Positions 31,448-43,593 of a stretch of 64,000 nucleotides of DNA are shown one piece after another (positions within the stretch are counted from its first letter, which is position 1; each line of letters begins with the position of its first letter). This DNA is from Capsicum annuum. Its lineage: Eukaryota; Streptophyta; Magnoliopsida; Solanales; Solanaceae. Below the pieces are notes generated by a model. That model saw nothing but the letters and a program-made list of their open reading frames with translations, was not told the origin of the DNA and searched no databases. The DNA is taken from positions 56,200,197-56,264,196 of the forward strand of contig NC_061115.1 in assembly GCF_002878395.1 (NCBI RefSeq), in the 5' to 3' direction. Both the position numbers and the translations under genes were made by a program.

Positions 31448-33001
31448 GGCCAAATACATCGTCAGACCTCTAAACTTGGCACAAACTTTTATTTTGACAT
31501 CTAAACTTGATGTGGTTCTTTTTAAACCCCTAAACCAACCCTCAACTGTGTAACTTTGACACCTTTTGCACAGTTGAAAATATTTTTAGGTGCGTGTATA
31601 AAAACTTATCCATGTGAATTTTAAAAGCCAATTAAAATGTGTCAACTTTTTTTTACTTTCCACATCAGCCACTGATAAATTAAAAGGGGAAAAAGGGAAA
31701 ATCTTTTGATTTTTCAATGATAATATTTTTTACTCTATTTTCATTAGTGGTTGCTTCTTTAATTTTGTTCACCTTCTTCCTTGCCTCTTTTGCCTTCCTC
31801 TCCTTCCATCATATCCCTTATTGGCTTTTCTAAACTTCCCACTTCACGAACATTCTCACTGACCCATCATACGTCTTGGCTCTTAGTCCAATCTTGATTT
31901 CCCACACCACCATTCTTACATTCATATGTTGCTCTGCCATTATTTATCATGCCAATATTGGCACCTCTGCACATATGCTCTCTATCACTGAGTTCCAACC
32001 ACAGTGGTTAAGAAAACTTTGAACACTCTCGTGCTCAAAATTTCTCTTTGCTCATCCCAATTTGTCACCACTAATCCCCTGTTTTTTAATTTATTTTCAA
32101 ACCCGCCATCAACTTCTACGATATTTCTACAGACTACCCAAATACTGATAATAGAGAAAAAAGAGATGAAAAAGAAGAGGGAATCAAAATTGACCTTTCA
32201 AGAATTAAGTAATTTAGGACTAAATTTTTGAATTGGGGGTCTAAATGGAGTTTTTTTTTTGACAAACAAAGAAGTAAAAGTACATTGTTGTTCCTCCCTT
32301 TTTAGTCATCAAATAGATATTTACAAATTGAAAAGATGCATCCCTTGACGACCCACATTAAGGGAGATTAAGAAGTAAATTAAGTTCATTCGCACCAACA
32401 TGGGTTATGGTGTAGTGGATAGGGCTGCTCCACCCTTAACCAAATGTTGAGGGTTCGACCCTGGGTATGGAGAAAACTCTGTTGGGAGTATTGCCACCTT
32501 AATGGGCCCCGCAACGTGCGATCCGAATTAGTCGGGGCTTCAATGCGGGAAGCGAACACCGGATGAAAAACCAAAGAAAAAAGTTCATTCGCAAAAAATA
32601 TATATTTTATTAAAATTCATTTTGCAATTATTTGGGCAAAAATTATTCCAAAGATATTTTTATAATTAATGAAGATGATGGTGGAAGTGAAGAGTGAAAA
32701 CCTACGATTACAGATACATTTTCGGCAATATGGCGGCAAAGTAGCAAAAGGAAGGTGGAAATGGGTGTGGAGGAAGTGTTGGAGAAGGAGAAGAGAAAGA
32801 TGAACAAATAAAAAAATAAAAATTTGTAAAATTCAGTCGTTCATGCATCCAAAATAAGTGCAGCATACACATTGTGTCAACTTAGCAAAAGGTGCCAAAA
32901 TGACATAGTTAGAGGCTAATTGTTTAAAATGAATATCATTCACTTTAGATGTCAAAGCAAAAGTTCGTGCCAAATTTAGGTACCCGTCGATGTATTTGGC
33001 C
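31448..33001. mobile_element. MULE-type non-autonomous TIR element
   Basis: The ends are long inverted repeats: the left reads GGCCAAATACATCGTCAGAC and the reverse complement of the right reads GGCCAAATACATCGACGGGT. Similarity continues for roughly 70-100 bp (GGCACAAACTTTTATTTTGA). The 9-bp flanks are identical, TTAATTTTA at 31,439-31,447 and 33,002-33,010, the length typical of Mutator-like elements. It has no transposase. The interior holds a SINE at 32,395-32,580 and otherwise unrecognised sequence. Confidence 0.9.
32395..32580 (+). mobile_element. tRNA-derived Solanaceae-type SINE, complete
   Basis: The 186-bp insert has a polymerase III A box (TGGTGTAGTGGATAGGG, about 32,408-32,425) and B box (GGGTTCGACCC, about 32,451-32,461). 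It ends in an A-rich tail (AAAAACCAAAGAAAA). The 13-bp target duplication AAGTTCATTCGCA is perfect at 32,382-32,394 and 32,581-32,593. The GGTTATGG..AGTGGATAGGGC head looks like a tRNA but forms no complete cloverleaf, so this is not a tRNA gene. It lies inside the MULE-type element and so inserted after it. Confidence 0.92.
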
Positions 33002-33010
33002 TTAATTTTA

Positions 33011-33507
33011 TGTATAAGTAGATTTTATTTTAGTTATAAATTTGACTTTCACAATGAGATTTTAGGTGCCCATACTAATTAAGCAATGATGAAGTAATTT
33101 TTATAATATTAACTATGTCTTGAGTTTTTCTTTGCATAATTAAGAAATTCATTATCTTACTAAGTTTTAAAAAGGAAAATATATTGTGCTTATATGATTG
33201 GAAGAACCTTTTAGTTATCTGTTAGAGATTACTTGAGATCTATATATAATGATTTGTAGTTAGGAATTCATAAAGAATAGTATAATTCTTCTCTTTCATA
33301 GTGGAAACTCTGTTTTTACTGTGAGGATTTTACTTAGTCAAACATCTTTAAATCCTTGTGCATTTTTTCTTCTCTATTTGTTTTATGTGTAATTGTGTGC
33401 TATAATTAACTCACGATATTTTCGCAACAATGGATATCAAAGCAAGACTAGAGTTTTTTAAGCATAATCAAAAGTTAAGATGTCTTCAGCATTTTCAGCA
33501 ATCTATA
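33011..33507. other. Spacer, no gene recognised
   Basis: AT-rich, with stops in all frames. I see nothing beyond ordinary intergenic sequence. Confidence 0.5.
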
Positions 33508-33515
33508 AAGTAGAG

Positions 33516-33621
33516 GTATTATTCTCTCTACTTTTTCGGAGGTAGCGGTATGGATTGCGTACATCTTACCCTCCCCAAACCCCACTTTGTGGGAACACAC
33601 TGGGTTTGTTGTTGTTGTATG
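33516..33621 (+). mobile_element. 5'-truncated TS-type SINE
   Basis: GGATTGCGTACATCTTACCCTCCCC, then CCCCACTTTGTGGGA, then ACTGGGTTTGTTGTTGTTGT is the 3' part of the Solanaceae TS SINE family with its (GTT)n tail. The tRNA-like 5' half is missing. The 8-bp flanks AAGTAGAG (33,508-33,515 and 33,622-33,629) may be the target duplication. This is one of the clearest family-level taxonomic markers in the window. Confidence 0.85.
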
Positions 33622-33629
33622 AAGTAGAG

Positions 33630-34269
33630 AAATTAGTAACAGTTTTTGAAATAGTAGAATGAGATCATCTCTGATGGTGCAAAGTTATGAAAGACAACTG
33701 AAGAGGTTTTTTTCAAAGAGATAAAAATTAGACAAAGTAGATCTGAAGGAGAGGACTTTGAGTGCAATCTTCATGAGTGTTATATGTTGCGTCATGGAGA
33801 AATTGTTGAAGAAAATCTATAGCAATGAAATGGAAAAATCTAGAAGATCTGTATTCTAAAAATTCGCTGAAAAATGCCTCTGCCTGAAAAAAGGTTGTAC
33901 AAACTGAATTGAGAGTGAGGACCAAGGCCTGAATCAAGGTACAGATGAGGAGTGTTTTTTTCTTTTAAAGAAAAAACTTTTGAAACTTTATATTCTAAAG
34001 TAAGTTCTACATATTTATGTGGCAATGAGCCATCTTATTAGAGGTAAAATGAGAAATCTTAAATTAAATTATTTTTAAATATTAAAATTATACTTTTTTA
34101 GATAGATCAAATATATAACAAAAATAAAAATATGAAGTACATATGTAGCGTCAAATTTATAAGATTACTCCTGGCTTGTGATACATGACTATACAAAACA
34201 TTAAAAAGAATCAAGAAATTATAACCTTTACTCTCTTCTTTAATTTTCATCTGAGTTATGTCGTTTAAA
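33630..34269. other. Spacer, no gene recognised
   Basis: I found no domain-bearing frame or repeat here. The 5' end of the LINE may lie within this stretch, but its boundary cannot be seen. Confidence 0.4.
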
Positions 34270-35583
34270 AGATAATGAAACTTCCAAAATCATTATGTCT
34301 TATTGATCTGGGTTATGAATTCTTTACGAAAAAATTCCATAACCCAGAAAGCCAAGTGCATGTCCTTCAAGACGGTCCTTGGTTCATTGCCGGAAACTTC
34401 ATCTCAGTCAGACAATGGGAACCCAACTTTGTCTCCAGCCAGTTCCAAATTAACTCTACGGTAATTTAGGTTCGCTTTCCCCAGCTACCCATCGAATTCT
34501 ATGAAATCGCCTTGATACTAAAAGTTGGTAAGAAGCTCGGGAAACTCTTGAAGGTTGATGCTTGCACCTCTTCGACTATTAGAGGCCGACACACTCGGAT
34601 CTGTGTTCAAGTTGACTTAGGAAAGTCGATAAAATCCACCATTACAATTGGGGATCACAAACAAGTTCTGCTCTATGAAGGCGATAAGATACTCTGTAAG
34701 GCATACAGTTTCTTGGGTCATACCTCCCAGATATGTTCTTCAAAGACCACTGTCGAGCAATCCTCACATGCATCATCATCTTCCCCGCCAATAGCAGAAG
34801 CCCGAATTGGAGACGAATGGCAAACGGTCTCGTTTGCACGTAAAAGACTACCAAAGAAGGGAAAAGAAACTTCATGAGTTGTCCCCATCTCCGGTAACGG
34901 TAAATAGATGTAGCAACTCCAGCAGGTAAGTTCCCTCTCTCACTCCCTCAAGATACTTCCCTCTCTTACTCCCACAAGATACTATGGCGGCTACCACTGT
35001 AGGAAACCCACCTCGCTAGGGTAATAGGGCCCGAAGAGACCCGCTCGGATCATTATGCGCCCTGGGCCATCTGGAGCCCAATTTCCTGCAGCCCAATCTA
35101 TTTTTAGCTCTACTATCTCTCTCAGAGGTTTTTCCTTCTGGGACCTTTACAGACGAACCCTCATCTTTGGGGCTGGGTTACAATCTTAGGCCTAGCAGAC
35201 TCCTTGACTCAATTCCCTAACCCGAGGCCATTCTCCAATCCCATTTTAATTTTTCTTATTCTTCTACTAATCAACCTGAGGGAAAAATAAAGCTAACACT
35301 TGGGAACCACTCCAAGGATCTCATCATTACCCCTCAAGTGCATCGGGGTTCTTCCTCCCACGCTGGCAAATAACCTTTTCACTTCCCAGGGGGATTTAAT
35401 AGAAATCATTGCCCCTCCAGACAATGCATTAAATGCTATTCCTTAGTCTGATGCCAAAAATCTTCGTTTTCCCTCTACTACTCTTAGTTTAAAAGCCCAG
35501 TTGATGCCATGCAAACTACTCTTTCTTCTAACAATGGCTCAATCTCCTCCTCCGACCTTGATCACCATGCTAACAACTTCACT
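34270..35583 (+). mobile_element. LINE (plant L1 type), 5' segment
   Basis: This stretch carries the ORF1-like DUF4283 region and then degenerate sequence up to the left LTR of the Tat element. ORF2 of a matching LINE lies on the same strand beyond the other end of that element (61,746 onward). I infer that one LINE was split by the LTR insertion. The join cannot be proved without a related intact copy, and the LINE 5' end is not defined. Confidence 0.65.
34275..34877 (+). pseudogene. LINE ORF1-like DUF4283 protein (broken)
   Basis: The first part reads CLIDLGYEFFTKKF, GPWFIAGNFISVRQWEPNF, then TAG near 34,467 where these proteins have Trp, then VRFPQLPIEFYE. The next part reads KLLKVDACTS, RICVQVDLGK and a damaged zinc knuckle LCKAYSFLGHTSQIC with one Cys lost. 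This order (DUF4283 then zf-CCHC) is that of plant L1 LINE ORF1 and related domesticated proteins, which bind nucleic acid. A stop at 34,877 ends the frame. The neighbouring ORF2 piece supports a LINE origin. Confidence 0.85.
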
Positions 35584-38250
35584 TGTTTTGCGGAGAAATG
35601 ACATTTAGAGTCACTTGTTTTGCGGAGAAATGATTTTTAGAGTCGCCACTTAATTTATTTAGGAAAATTAAGAAAATCTTTATAAATCACTCAAATGATT
35701 CAAAATAGAAAAAATCATCTAAGTTATGAAGTTCTAGGTAAGCAGTTCTCATTAACATTTTAGGAAGGCTTTTAAGGCACCTAAAATATCCACTAACTTG
35801 CGGTTATCCAAACTGTTTGAAAATAATTTTTTTGACTAACTTCTAAAAGAAAAGTTGTTTATTTTTTTAAAAAGGAAAGTGAAAATAAACTTGTTTAAAA
35901 ATCAATTTAACGACTTAATAGAGAATTTAACTAAGTCTAAGCAAATAAAAATAACAAATAACCTCGTAAAAGGGAAAATGAAGAAATAGAAGATTTAGGC
36001 TCGTAAGCCCAAATCCATCGTCCCTTTCCTAATCTAATTGGGCTTTTGGCCCATAACTTGTCCTAAACTATATTTTCGAGCCCTTTAGCCCAAAATCTAT
36101 TTCACCTATATTAAAATACAACTTTGTCTTCGAGGCCCAAATAAATGAATAGATAAATAACTAAATAAAGGCCAAAGGCATCCGCAAACACCTAAAGTTG
36201 TCCCAAAAAATTCACTTAGGCCTCTCAACTAAGGCCTTTACCTATTAGGCCCCTAACCCACCCAAAATTTGATCTAATTAGGCCTTTTTTACCTACATGG
36301 CATGCTGCGTGTTTTTCACTCACTTGGGGAGAGTGAGGAGCATTTTTTTTTACTAAATTACGATTAAAAATGTGTCAAGTGGCACTGAGGGCCCCAAAAA
36401 ATTATTAATAAAACAAAATTAAGAAAATGTCTCAATCATATTTCCTCCTCCCACCCCCTAACCCTACCCATCCGATATCCTTTTGAACTCGTATCCATCC
36501 TCGTCGTCATCATTGTCGTTGTTAGCCTCATCAAAGTTTTCACTTGACCCAAAAACATTGAAATTTGAATTCTCCAACAACATTGAAGCTTGAATTCAAC
36601 CCGCCAACATCAGAACTAGAATTTGGCATTTCAACAACGGATCCAAATCCACAAAAATATAAATCCCATCCATCAAAATTTGAACTTGATGCTTTTGCAG
36701 AAGAATTAGCTCCATTTGAATTGGGAAAAATGGTTAGAACTGTAGCTTCTTGATGAATCTGAATGGAGCTTACCATTGCCATCATTTCCATCCTTCTTTC
36801 TCATCGGAAAAAATGGAGATTACCATTACAACTTTTAAATCTCATACTTTTTGTCACTCTTTCTATTCCTACTCTGATTTTTCAACCTACAGATTTGATA
36901 TTCTTTTTTACATACTAAATAAATCTAAAAAAAGCATTGCAAAGAATTGGTGATATCTTGGTTTGTTCAAATGGATTTTCATTGATTATGGTTAGGAATG
37001 GGTGAAGAAGACGAGATAGGTAGGGTGGGTGAAGATGATGGGATGGGTGGGGGGTGAATATGATGACTCTCTGTGTGTGTATGAAGACCATAGGGGTGGT
37101 GGGTTTAAAGACGATGACGGGGGAGTGGGTGCTCTTTTTCTTTCTTATTTTAATTAAAAAATTATTATTAATGATAATTAAATAGAAAAATGGACAAAAT
37201 CAACAAATTATTATTAAAGGTAAATATAATTATATTTTTTCCATGTGTTTTTTTCTAATTGGTTATTTTTTCCACATCACCGCGTGTGTTTTGCACACAC
37301 TTTTGCTTTTAGCAAATTATTCAAAAAAGGCCTAATTGGATTAAATTTCAGGTGGGTTAGGGGCCTGATAGGTACATATCTTAATTGAGAGGTCTAAGTG
37401 AATTTTTGGGAAAACTTTAAGTGCTTGCCGATGCCTTTGGTCCTAAATAAATAAAGGAAATATAAAAATAAGACTAATAAAATCGAAACTGTCGAGTCTC
37501 TTAGCAACTTAGTCAATGGGTTTAGACCAATTTCTTCTTCTTCCATCTTCTCGTATTTGTACGCCATAACCGACTTTAGATTTTCCTTTGGAGTTAACTC
37601 AATGAAATGGAACTCATTGGACCTTTATGAAGTGCAAGGAGAAAAAGTCCATTTGGACTCCAACGCGGGTTCATGCAAAGAAGAAAATGAAGTAATTAAT
37701 ATAGGTTCTAAGAGAGAGAAATAAAACAATTAAAGTAACCTAAGAAAACATAAAACAAGCTCACGTGTAAGAATCCATCAAAAGTAGTATAATACAACCA
37801 TATGGATAATCTAAGAAACATGGAATAGGCTCATGCATAAGAATCGAACAGAAGTAGCATAATGTAGCCATATGATTGAAAAGGATAATCAACAAGATTT
37901 CCAATAACATTTTCCTCTATGATTAATTGAGCACTATATTCTACGATGCATAGACAAATTTTAACAAAATAGTGCAAAGGTCAAGATCATTGAAATACTC
38001 TTAATACTCCAGTTAATCTTGTAGCAAATATTTGTTCAGGTAAAGGTAGAAAAAGATATAGAAAGTGCTCAAATTTCATGACAGTGAGAAAAATGCAAAG
38101 AAAGCAAGAGAAATTAAAATCAAATTCACTATTAAGACTAATAACACGTAAGGGAGACTAAAGGACAAACTGAATTTAAGGATATGATCCAAGAACACAT
38201 TTACCATGAGAGAACAAAATTAAACTTTAAATCAAATTGGCCAAAGATGT
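35584..38250 (-). repeat. Tat 3' LTR, first part
   Basis: This part matches 58,174-59,526 closely except for the 1.27-kb TIR element at 36,170-37,442. A 32-bp duplication (TGTTTTGCGGAGAAATGA at 35,584 and 35,616) repeats the very end of the LTR. The LTR resumes at 47,651 after the gypsy insertion; GATGT at 38,246-38,250 is duplicated at 47,646-47,650. Confidence 0.9.
36170..37442. mobile_element. MULE-type TIR element inside the Tat LTR
   Basis: The 1,273-bp insertion is absent from the paired LTR (near 58,715), which gives an empty-site comparison. The left end reads GGCCAAAGGCATCCGCAAAC, and the right end in reverse complement reads GACCAAAGGCATCGGCAAGC. The inverted repeats extend about 100 bp (CCTAACCCACC). 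The 9-bp flanks are identical: CTAAATAAA at 36,161-36,169 and 37,443-37,451. The interior has no transposase. Weak open frames on both strands around 36,540-36,790 have no recognisable domain. Confidence 0.93.
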
Positions 38251-40631
38251 TATAACACCTAGAAATCCCATCCCAAGATGTCACAGGGTGCTTAAGGCTA
38301 CAAGTAGCCCTAAGTTAACCCTTTGATCTTGTTACTAATTCTAATAATTGCTTCAGGATAAATAAGCTAAACAATGATACTTTATTGTATCAACTATAAT
38401 CCGAAATAATTGGAAATAATGTCTGAATAGCAAAAATACTAATAATCTGGAATACAACTTCAACTAATAGTATAGTCTGACAAAGCCTCTACTACTCAAA
38501 CTGGAGAGCCATTGGGACAGACCCCCAACTGACCCGCAATGATCTAAACATAAGACTTAAAACACTATGAAAGATAAAAAAACTGCAATTATAGGTCCTC
38601 AAACCATGAGGACTCACCAACTGTGGAATGTAGCTAAGGCACTCAGAAATCACGATCACTGTTGAGACTGAGCACCTGAACCTACATTATGAGATAATGT
38701 AGCACATAGACTATATGGGTGTATGCATTTACATAAAATAATATCAATACTCTTTAATAAAATCATGCATGCAAATAGGAATGACTCACATCGCTTGAAT
38801 AAGTCTAAAATATAAAACTCATAAATCATAAATATTGAAACATGTAATGCAAATGTCATGAGTCATTATACTTAGCTTTAAAATCTATACTCTCCTCTTA
38901 TTCTCGGTACTTGAAAGCTAAAGGAAGCATTAAACAATACTTTCAAACTTATTCTTTTATCTTATGTAGAGTAAAACTTCTTTAAAACTTAAGGACTTAG
39001 AACTTTTTGGAAACTTTAAACACTTGGGAACTCTGGAACTCTTTTAGACTTGGGACACTTGGAACTCGAGAGTTTCTTCTAACCGGCATAAGCCATGTGA
39101 GCTACACGGAGTCCAACGCCTTGACCACATTGGGGAGAGCTGTTCTATCCTTCCCATCGGAGTAGAACCTCATCTTTAGTGATCACTATCTCGGCCTTGG
39201 GCCCATAAATCTCAAACCTACAGTGGTAGGTAGTTGTGGGGTATGACACCTTGGAATCATACCCAACTTGGTGCTAAATACTACTCCCATACTCAGCTCA
39301 AAACTATTAGAAAATGCACCTCAAAATAACTCTAGGGTCTATAATGAAGACCAAGACATATTTCTATTTACTTTAAATCATACTCAATGTGGATTTCAAC
39401 TCTATTATGACTGAACGGCCAAATCTTTCTTAATAATATCAAAGTACTCAATTCATGGGTGCTTATAGCACAAATGTTCATAAAATTACAGATCTCAAGT
39501 AGGGCTTAATGACTCATAATCAAATTTCAAGTTAAGACTTATCAAAGTGCATACTAGATGTCATAAAGGTTCATAAATCATATAGAAAATCTGAAATTTT
39601 CAACATTTTGCCTTAAAATCTCAACATACCCATGTACTTCAATTTCTAGAACATTGGAACTATTAAAATCTCAAGGAATAAAAACCTAGAGTATAAACTC
39701 ATACTTTAATTTCATAAGAAAATATAGAAAATCATATATTCTCATAATTAAAACAACTTTTGGGCACAAGGACGAAAGAAGTGTCCTTGTTCAAACCCCA
39801 CATACCGTAGATTGTAAAATTGGATGAACAAGCTTGCTTGAGACTCTTTTTAAAATTCTTGAGAGACGGTTATTGAACCATTTGACTTGGTAACCTTGAA
39901 TGTTAACTCAATTTGTAAAATCTATGGTGATTTATTGAAGTTCTTGGAGAAGGAATTGAGTTTGCTCTTGAGGGAGAAAACCCTAGGCCTTGATGTTTTT
40001 GATGGATATGAAGTTATTTGCTTCGTTCTGAATATATCTAAGTGATATGAAGTTATTTGCTTCGTTCTGAATATATCTAAGTGTTAAAAGGGTGGCAAAA
40101 GACCAAAAGTCCTTTAAAAAAAAAGCTTAGTAATACTGAACGGGATCTGCTACGGTTCATCACTTGTCCGACGGCCCAACAGATCGTCCGTCGCACATTG
40201 GTAAAAAAAAGGCCACACTGCATCATTGCGACGGTCTTGGTGACGGTCTATCGCTAGTTTGACGATCCGTCATCCTGGCCATCCTACTTGGGCCAGAAGA
40301 GAAAGTCACTACCTTGGTTACGACGGTTTGGGCGACGGTCCGTCATAAGCCTGACAGTCGATCAACCTGCCCATCTCACCTGGGTGGTTCCGACAGCTTT
40401 TAGTAAAATGATCATAACGTCTCATCCTGGTACCGAATTTGGACGAAATTGGTATCATTGAAAAGATAATTCAATTTTCCATATAATAAAAAGTCAAATT
40501 TAGGAAAATTCCATATGGTTTAAATACCAATCACTTTGGAAGTCATTCCTAAATCTTTTAGAGATGGAAAAAGGTTTCACTTGACATGCTTTAAATGCTT
40601 AGACTGCAAAGAAACTTTATGGGGTCTTACA
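38251..40631 (-). repeat. Gypsy 3' LTR (2,381 bp)
   Basis: It pairs with 45,578-47,645 and ends on the plus strand at GGGGTCTTACA. It holds roughly 300 bp near its left end (about 38,265-38,595) that the other LTR lacks. It also has a 40-bp tandem duplication at about 40,005-40,083 (GATATGAAGTTATTTGCTTC twice). The outer dinucleotide is TA where TG is expected, probably a point change. Confidence 0.9.
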
Positions 40632-40646
40632 ATATCTCTCCATTGG
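40632..40646 (-). other. Gypsy polypurine tract
   Basis: On the minus strand CCAATGGAGAGATAT runs directly into the LTR start TGTAAGACCCC. This is the expected position for plus-strand priming. Confidence 0.65.
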
Positions 40647-40823
40647 AAACATTCATCCTTAAATATCACTAGTTAAATTAAGATACTAAGGAAATAAGGA
40701 TGCACAGCTGAATCAAATGGCTAAACTGTCTTTAAATCTTTCTAAACCTTTGAATACTCCAGGAAGTGCAAGAGCTTTCATAGGAATAAATACATAGCTG
40801 AATTTGATTAAAAAGGAACTGAA

Positions 40824-42028
40824 TTATGGAAGAATAATACCTTCGTCTTGATCTGAACTCACAGAAAAAAGGTGAGGGTACTTGGCTTGCATATCTGCTT
40901 TCGTTTCCCAAGTAGCGCCCTCAACTGAATGATTGCGCCACAAAACTTTGACCAAGGGAACTTCTTTGCTCCTTAGTCGACGGACCTGGTAATCTAGGAT
41001 CTCAATCAAAATCTCATCAAATGAAAGACTAGTCTGGATATCTGAGCTCTCTGAAGGATCTACTACAGTGGAATCACCAATGTTCTTCTTAAGCATGGAG
41101 ACATGAAAGATAGGATGAACAGCTGACAACTCTGTGGGCAACTCTGTCTCATAGGCTACTTTCCCAACACAGCTTAAAACTCTATAAGGGCCAACATAAC
41201 GGGGACTAAGCTTCCTATTTTTCCAAACCTTTTCACCCCTTTCATGGGTGAAATCTTCAAGTAGACCAAATCACCCACCTCAAACTCAATATCTCTTCTT
41301 CTCACATCTACATATGATTTCTGACGACTTTGGGCTGTCTTCAACCTTTCTCTAATCAACTTAACTTTTTCCATAGTCTCAAACACTGTATCAGGTCCTA
41401 TTATATTTTCTTCACCCACTTCGAACCAACCTAAGGGTGATCTACATCTTCTACCATACAATGCCTCAAATGGTGCCATCCGGATGCTAGAGTGATAACT
41501 ATTGTTATATGCAAACTCAATCAGTAGCAAATGCTCATCCCAACTACCTTTGAAATCAAGTGCATAGGCCCTCAACATATCTTCTAAAGTCTAAATGGTC
41601 CTCTCAGCCTAACCATCTATCTACGGATGAAAATCTAAACTCAAATGAACTTCGGTACCAAGAGCCTTCTGGAAAGCTTTCTAAAACTACGAAGTGAACT
41701 GAGTACCCCTATTTGAGAGAATGGATAAGGGAACGCCATGCAACCTGACTAACTCCCGGATATACAATCTAGCATAATCCTCAGCTGTATAAGATGTATG
41801 TACTGGTAGAAACTGCCCAAACTTAGTCAACCTATCTACAATAACCCAAATAGACTTATGATGAAGACACGAAAGAGGTAAACTAGTCACGAAATCCATA
41901 TTCACCTTTTCCCACTTCCAAGTGGGTATACCAAACTCTTGCAACTTACTGCCAGGTCTTTGGTGCTCTACCTTAACCTGTTGGCACGTTGCACACTTTG
42001 CTACAAACCCTGCTATATCCTTCTTCAT
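40824..42028 (-). pseudogene. Gypsy integrase with chromodomain (broken)
   Basis: The zinc-binding region ends with CATCQQVKVEHQRP, then NMDFVTSLPLS and VIVDRLTKFGQFLPV (41,687-42,028). The second catalytic Asp is lost: ILSNRGTQFTS replaces the usual SDRGTQFTS (GAT to AAT). A TAG follows in the next segment shortly before AERTI, near the third catalytic residue. 41,174-41,578 gives HLLLIEFAYNNSYHSSI and EALYGRRCRSPLGW. The C-terminal segment (40,824-41,141) has VHPIFHVSMLKK and the chromodomain ILDYQVRRLRSKEV, KVLWRNHSVEGATWE, YPHLF. Integrase inserts the element and the chromodomain reads histone marks. The domain is inactive here. Confidence 0.93.
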
Positions 42029-42231
42029 GCCACTTCACCAATAGATTTCCCACAAGTTGCGGTATATCTTGGTAGCACCGGGATGAATGGAATACCGCAC
42101 ACCATGCGCCTCTGCCATAATTTTCTGCCTTAAGTCATCAACATACAGAACACACCATCTATTCTGATATCTCAACACACTATATCCCCCTTGGGAGAAA
42201 ACCTCTACCTTTTAATCCTTAACTGACTCGT

Positions 42232-43500
42232 TTAGTCTGACCATAAGTCTTGCTTCTCCTTTACTTTCAAAACTAAAGAGGATTTTGAACTACTCTGTAC
42301 CAAAATTTTTCCTTCAGCGGAATCAAGCAATCTAACACCCCATCTAGCTAGACGATGCATGTCATGAGCTAACTCTTTCTTATCTTCCTCTACACGAGCC
42401 ACACTACCCATAGACATCCTACTGATGGCATTTTCTAATATATTAGCCTTGCCCGAATGATATAGCATATTCATATCATAATTTTTTAGCAACTCTAACC
42501 ATCTCCTCTATCGAAGATTAACTCCCTCTGGGTAAACATATACTGCAGACTTTTGTAGTTAGTGAACACATCAACATGAACACCATACAAATAGTGTTTC
42601 CATATTTAAAAAAGCAAAGACTACAACAGCTAATTCAAGATCATGGGTTAGGTTATTTTTTTCATGCGGCTTCAACTGTCTAGAGGCATAGGCTATAACC
42701 TTACCTCTCTACATCAACATACAACCTAAACTAACTCTGGAGGCATCATAATACACCACAAAACCATCCGTACCATCAGGTAAAGTCATAACAGGGGATG
42801 AAGTAAGTCGAGTGTTCAACTCCTGAAAACTCTTCTCATAAGAATCTAACCAAAGAAACTTAACTTTCTTTTGGGTCAACCGGTTCATAGGGGACACAAT
42901 AGAAGAGAAACCTTTAACAAAATGGTGGTAGTAGCCAGCTAGACCCAAGAAACTTCTAATGTCAGATGGAGAAATAGGTCTGGGCCAGTTTCTTACAGCT
43001 TTTGTCTTTCGGGGATCAACCCTAATGCCTTTGGCTGAAATAACATGACCCAAAAAGGCTATTGAGCTTAGACAAAAATTACACTTGCTGAATTTGACGA
43101 ACAACTGATGATCTCTAAAAGTTTGCAGGAAAATTCTAAGATAATCTGTATGGTCATTCTCAGTATGGGAGTAAACAAGGATATCATCTATGAACACTAT
43201 GACAAACATATCAAGATACTGCTTGAACACTCAATTCATGAGGTCCATGAAAGCCGCTGGAGCATTGGTTAGCCCAAAAGACATGACTAGAAACTCAAAG
43301 TGACCATAACAGGTTCAGAAGGCTGTCTTTGGGATATCACACTCCCTAACTTTAAGTTGATGATAGCCTGATCTAAGGTCAATCTTGGAGAAATAACTTG
43401 CACCTTGAAACTGATCAAACAAGTCATTATTTCTCAGAAGAAGGTACTTATTCTTGACTGTGAACTTATTAAGCTGATGATAGTTAATGCACATATGCAA
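42232..43500 (-). pseudogene. Gypsy reverse transcriptase and RNase H (broken)
   Basis: 43,315-43,500 reads [14 protein letters not shown] and [13 protein letters not shown], the RT fingers and palm. 42,709-43,230 has VIVFIDDILVYS, with the catalytic FIDD intact, then FVKFSKCNFCL, FLGHVISAKGI, IRSFLGLAGYY and the RNase H opening VVYYDASRVSLGCML. After a break, 42,232-42,492 gives the RNase H end HSGKANILENAISR, where ADALSR is usual. Stops and frameshifts separate the pieces. The polymerase motif is preserved, unlike in the copia element. Confidence 0.93.
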
Positions 43501-43593
43501 AGAACCATTTTTCTTTCACACGAACAGGACAGGTGCACCCCAAGAAGAAACACTGGGCCTTATGAAACCTTTATCTAAATGATCTTTAAGTTG

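Noticed and set aside
32395..32480. A tRNA gene
   Set aside because: A and B boxes are present, but there is no full cloverleaf or CCA-compatible acceptor stem. The A-rich tail and 13-bp duplication show a SINE.
32386..32574. Minus-strand frame of 62 codons
   Set aside because: It is the antisense of the SINE.
36540..36953. Possible captured gene in the MULE-type element
   Set aside because: Frames are open on both strands but have low complexity and no recognisable domain; not enough to call a gene.
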